From Roseiarcus sp963794155 (GTDB lineage: Bacteria; Pseudomonadota; Alphaproteobacteria; Rhizobiales; Beijerinckiaceae): a stretch of DNA of 64,000 nucleotides. Location of the stretch: positions 365,677-429,676 of the forward strand of contig CAWCCX010000018.1 in assembly GCA_963794155.1 (NCBI GenBank), read 5' to 3'. The first letter of the stretch is position 1, and the number at the start of each line of letters is the position of its first letter. This document shows, piece by piece, positions 63,965 through 64,000 of this stretch. A program made the position numbers and the translations under genes. The notes under the pieces are model-generated. The model was not told where the DNA came from. It did not search any database and was given only the letters and a program-made list of their open reading frames with translations.

Positions 63965-64000
63965 TGGGGGATAGTTCAACGGTAGAACTGCGGACTTCGA
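63965..64000 (+). tRNA. 5' half of a tRNA, tRNA-Gln-like body, cut by window edge
   Basis: Positions 1-37 can be laid out: acceptor TGGGGGA, TA, D-stem GTTC/GAAC around AACGGTA, anticodon stem GCGGA, loop beginning CTTCGA. The U1 and the whole body match alphaproteobacterial tRNA-Gln. The anticodon position reads TCG, not the CTG or TTG expected. The 3' half lies outside the window. Confidence 0.75.

Overview
This looks like chromosomal DNA of a GC-rich alphaproteobacterium of the order Rhizobiales/Hyphomicrobiales, plausibly Beijerinckiaceae or Methylocystaceae. The evidence is homospermidine synthase, LexA boxes of the GTTC-N7-GTTC type, a textbook Irr iron-control palindrome, a FixK/FNR box, a SigF-NrsF pair and GANTC (CcrM-type) motifs. 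The species cannot be named from the sequence.

Layout. 0-2 kb: a cut-off membrane protein, a LysR regulator and a DUF1127-like small protein. 2.2-4.6 kb: trpG-trpD-trpC. 5-9.6 kb: parE with a LexA box and phased A-tracts, a double cold-shock-domain protein, and mazG. 9.7-15.2 kb: aldo/keto reductase, dsbA-type gene, then an ECF sigma/NrsF pair divergent from bufB-bufC-doxX (bufferin-type maturation genes without an adjacent bufA precursor), ended by an IS5-type transposase remnant. 15.4-20.4 kb: beta-carbonic anhydrase-like protein, cytochrome P460, homospermidine synthase, a truncated polysaccharide-export gene and a PHA-synthase-like hydrolase. 20.5-25.3 kb (minus): a ribose-type ABC transporter ending in mtnK, probably methylthioribose uptake and phosphorylation. 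25.5-36 kb: dapD, a BKACE enzyme divergent from a class III aminotransferase, lolA, xth, penicillin acylase, alpha/beta hydrolase, der and a YfgM-like protein.

36.2-47.4 kb is a redox island: three HiPIPs, a Cyc2-like outer-membrane haem-porin, a CHRD protein, a tetrahaem c4-type cytochrome, a four-helix membrane haem c protein, DoxX, a secreted monohaem cytochrome, a CusF-like copper protein and a beta-propeller. A FixK/FNR box precedes its first gene and a perfect Irr-type palindrome precedes the third HiPIP. It reads as an iron- and oxygen-controlled electron conduit from the outer membrane, possibly for Fe(II) oxidation, and is the best candidate for an undescribed system here.

47.5-64 kb: ridA, pccA and pccB (propionyl-CoA carboxylase), small secreted proteins, ATP12, an RluC-type pseudouridine synthase, GST, a 21-bp minisatellite, a 33-residue membrane protein behind a consensus promoter overlapped by three 11-bp-spaced GAAC half-sites (a strong SidA-like SOS candidate), an I78 inhibitor, dnaE and the first half of a tRNA.

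Sequence quality. Eight otherwise intact genes carry single-base frameshifts. Seven are one-base insertions at places where the corrected sequence is GANTC, and two are contractions of short homopolymers. One hits der, normally essential. I read these as long-read basecalling errors at methylated GANTC sites rather than as pseudogenes, and give coordinates for the corrected genes.
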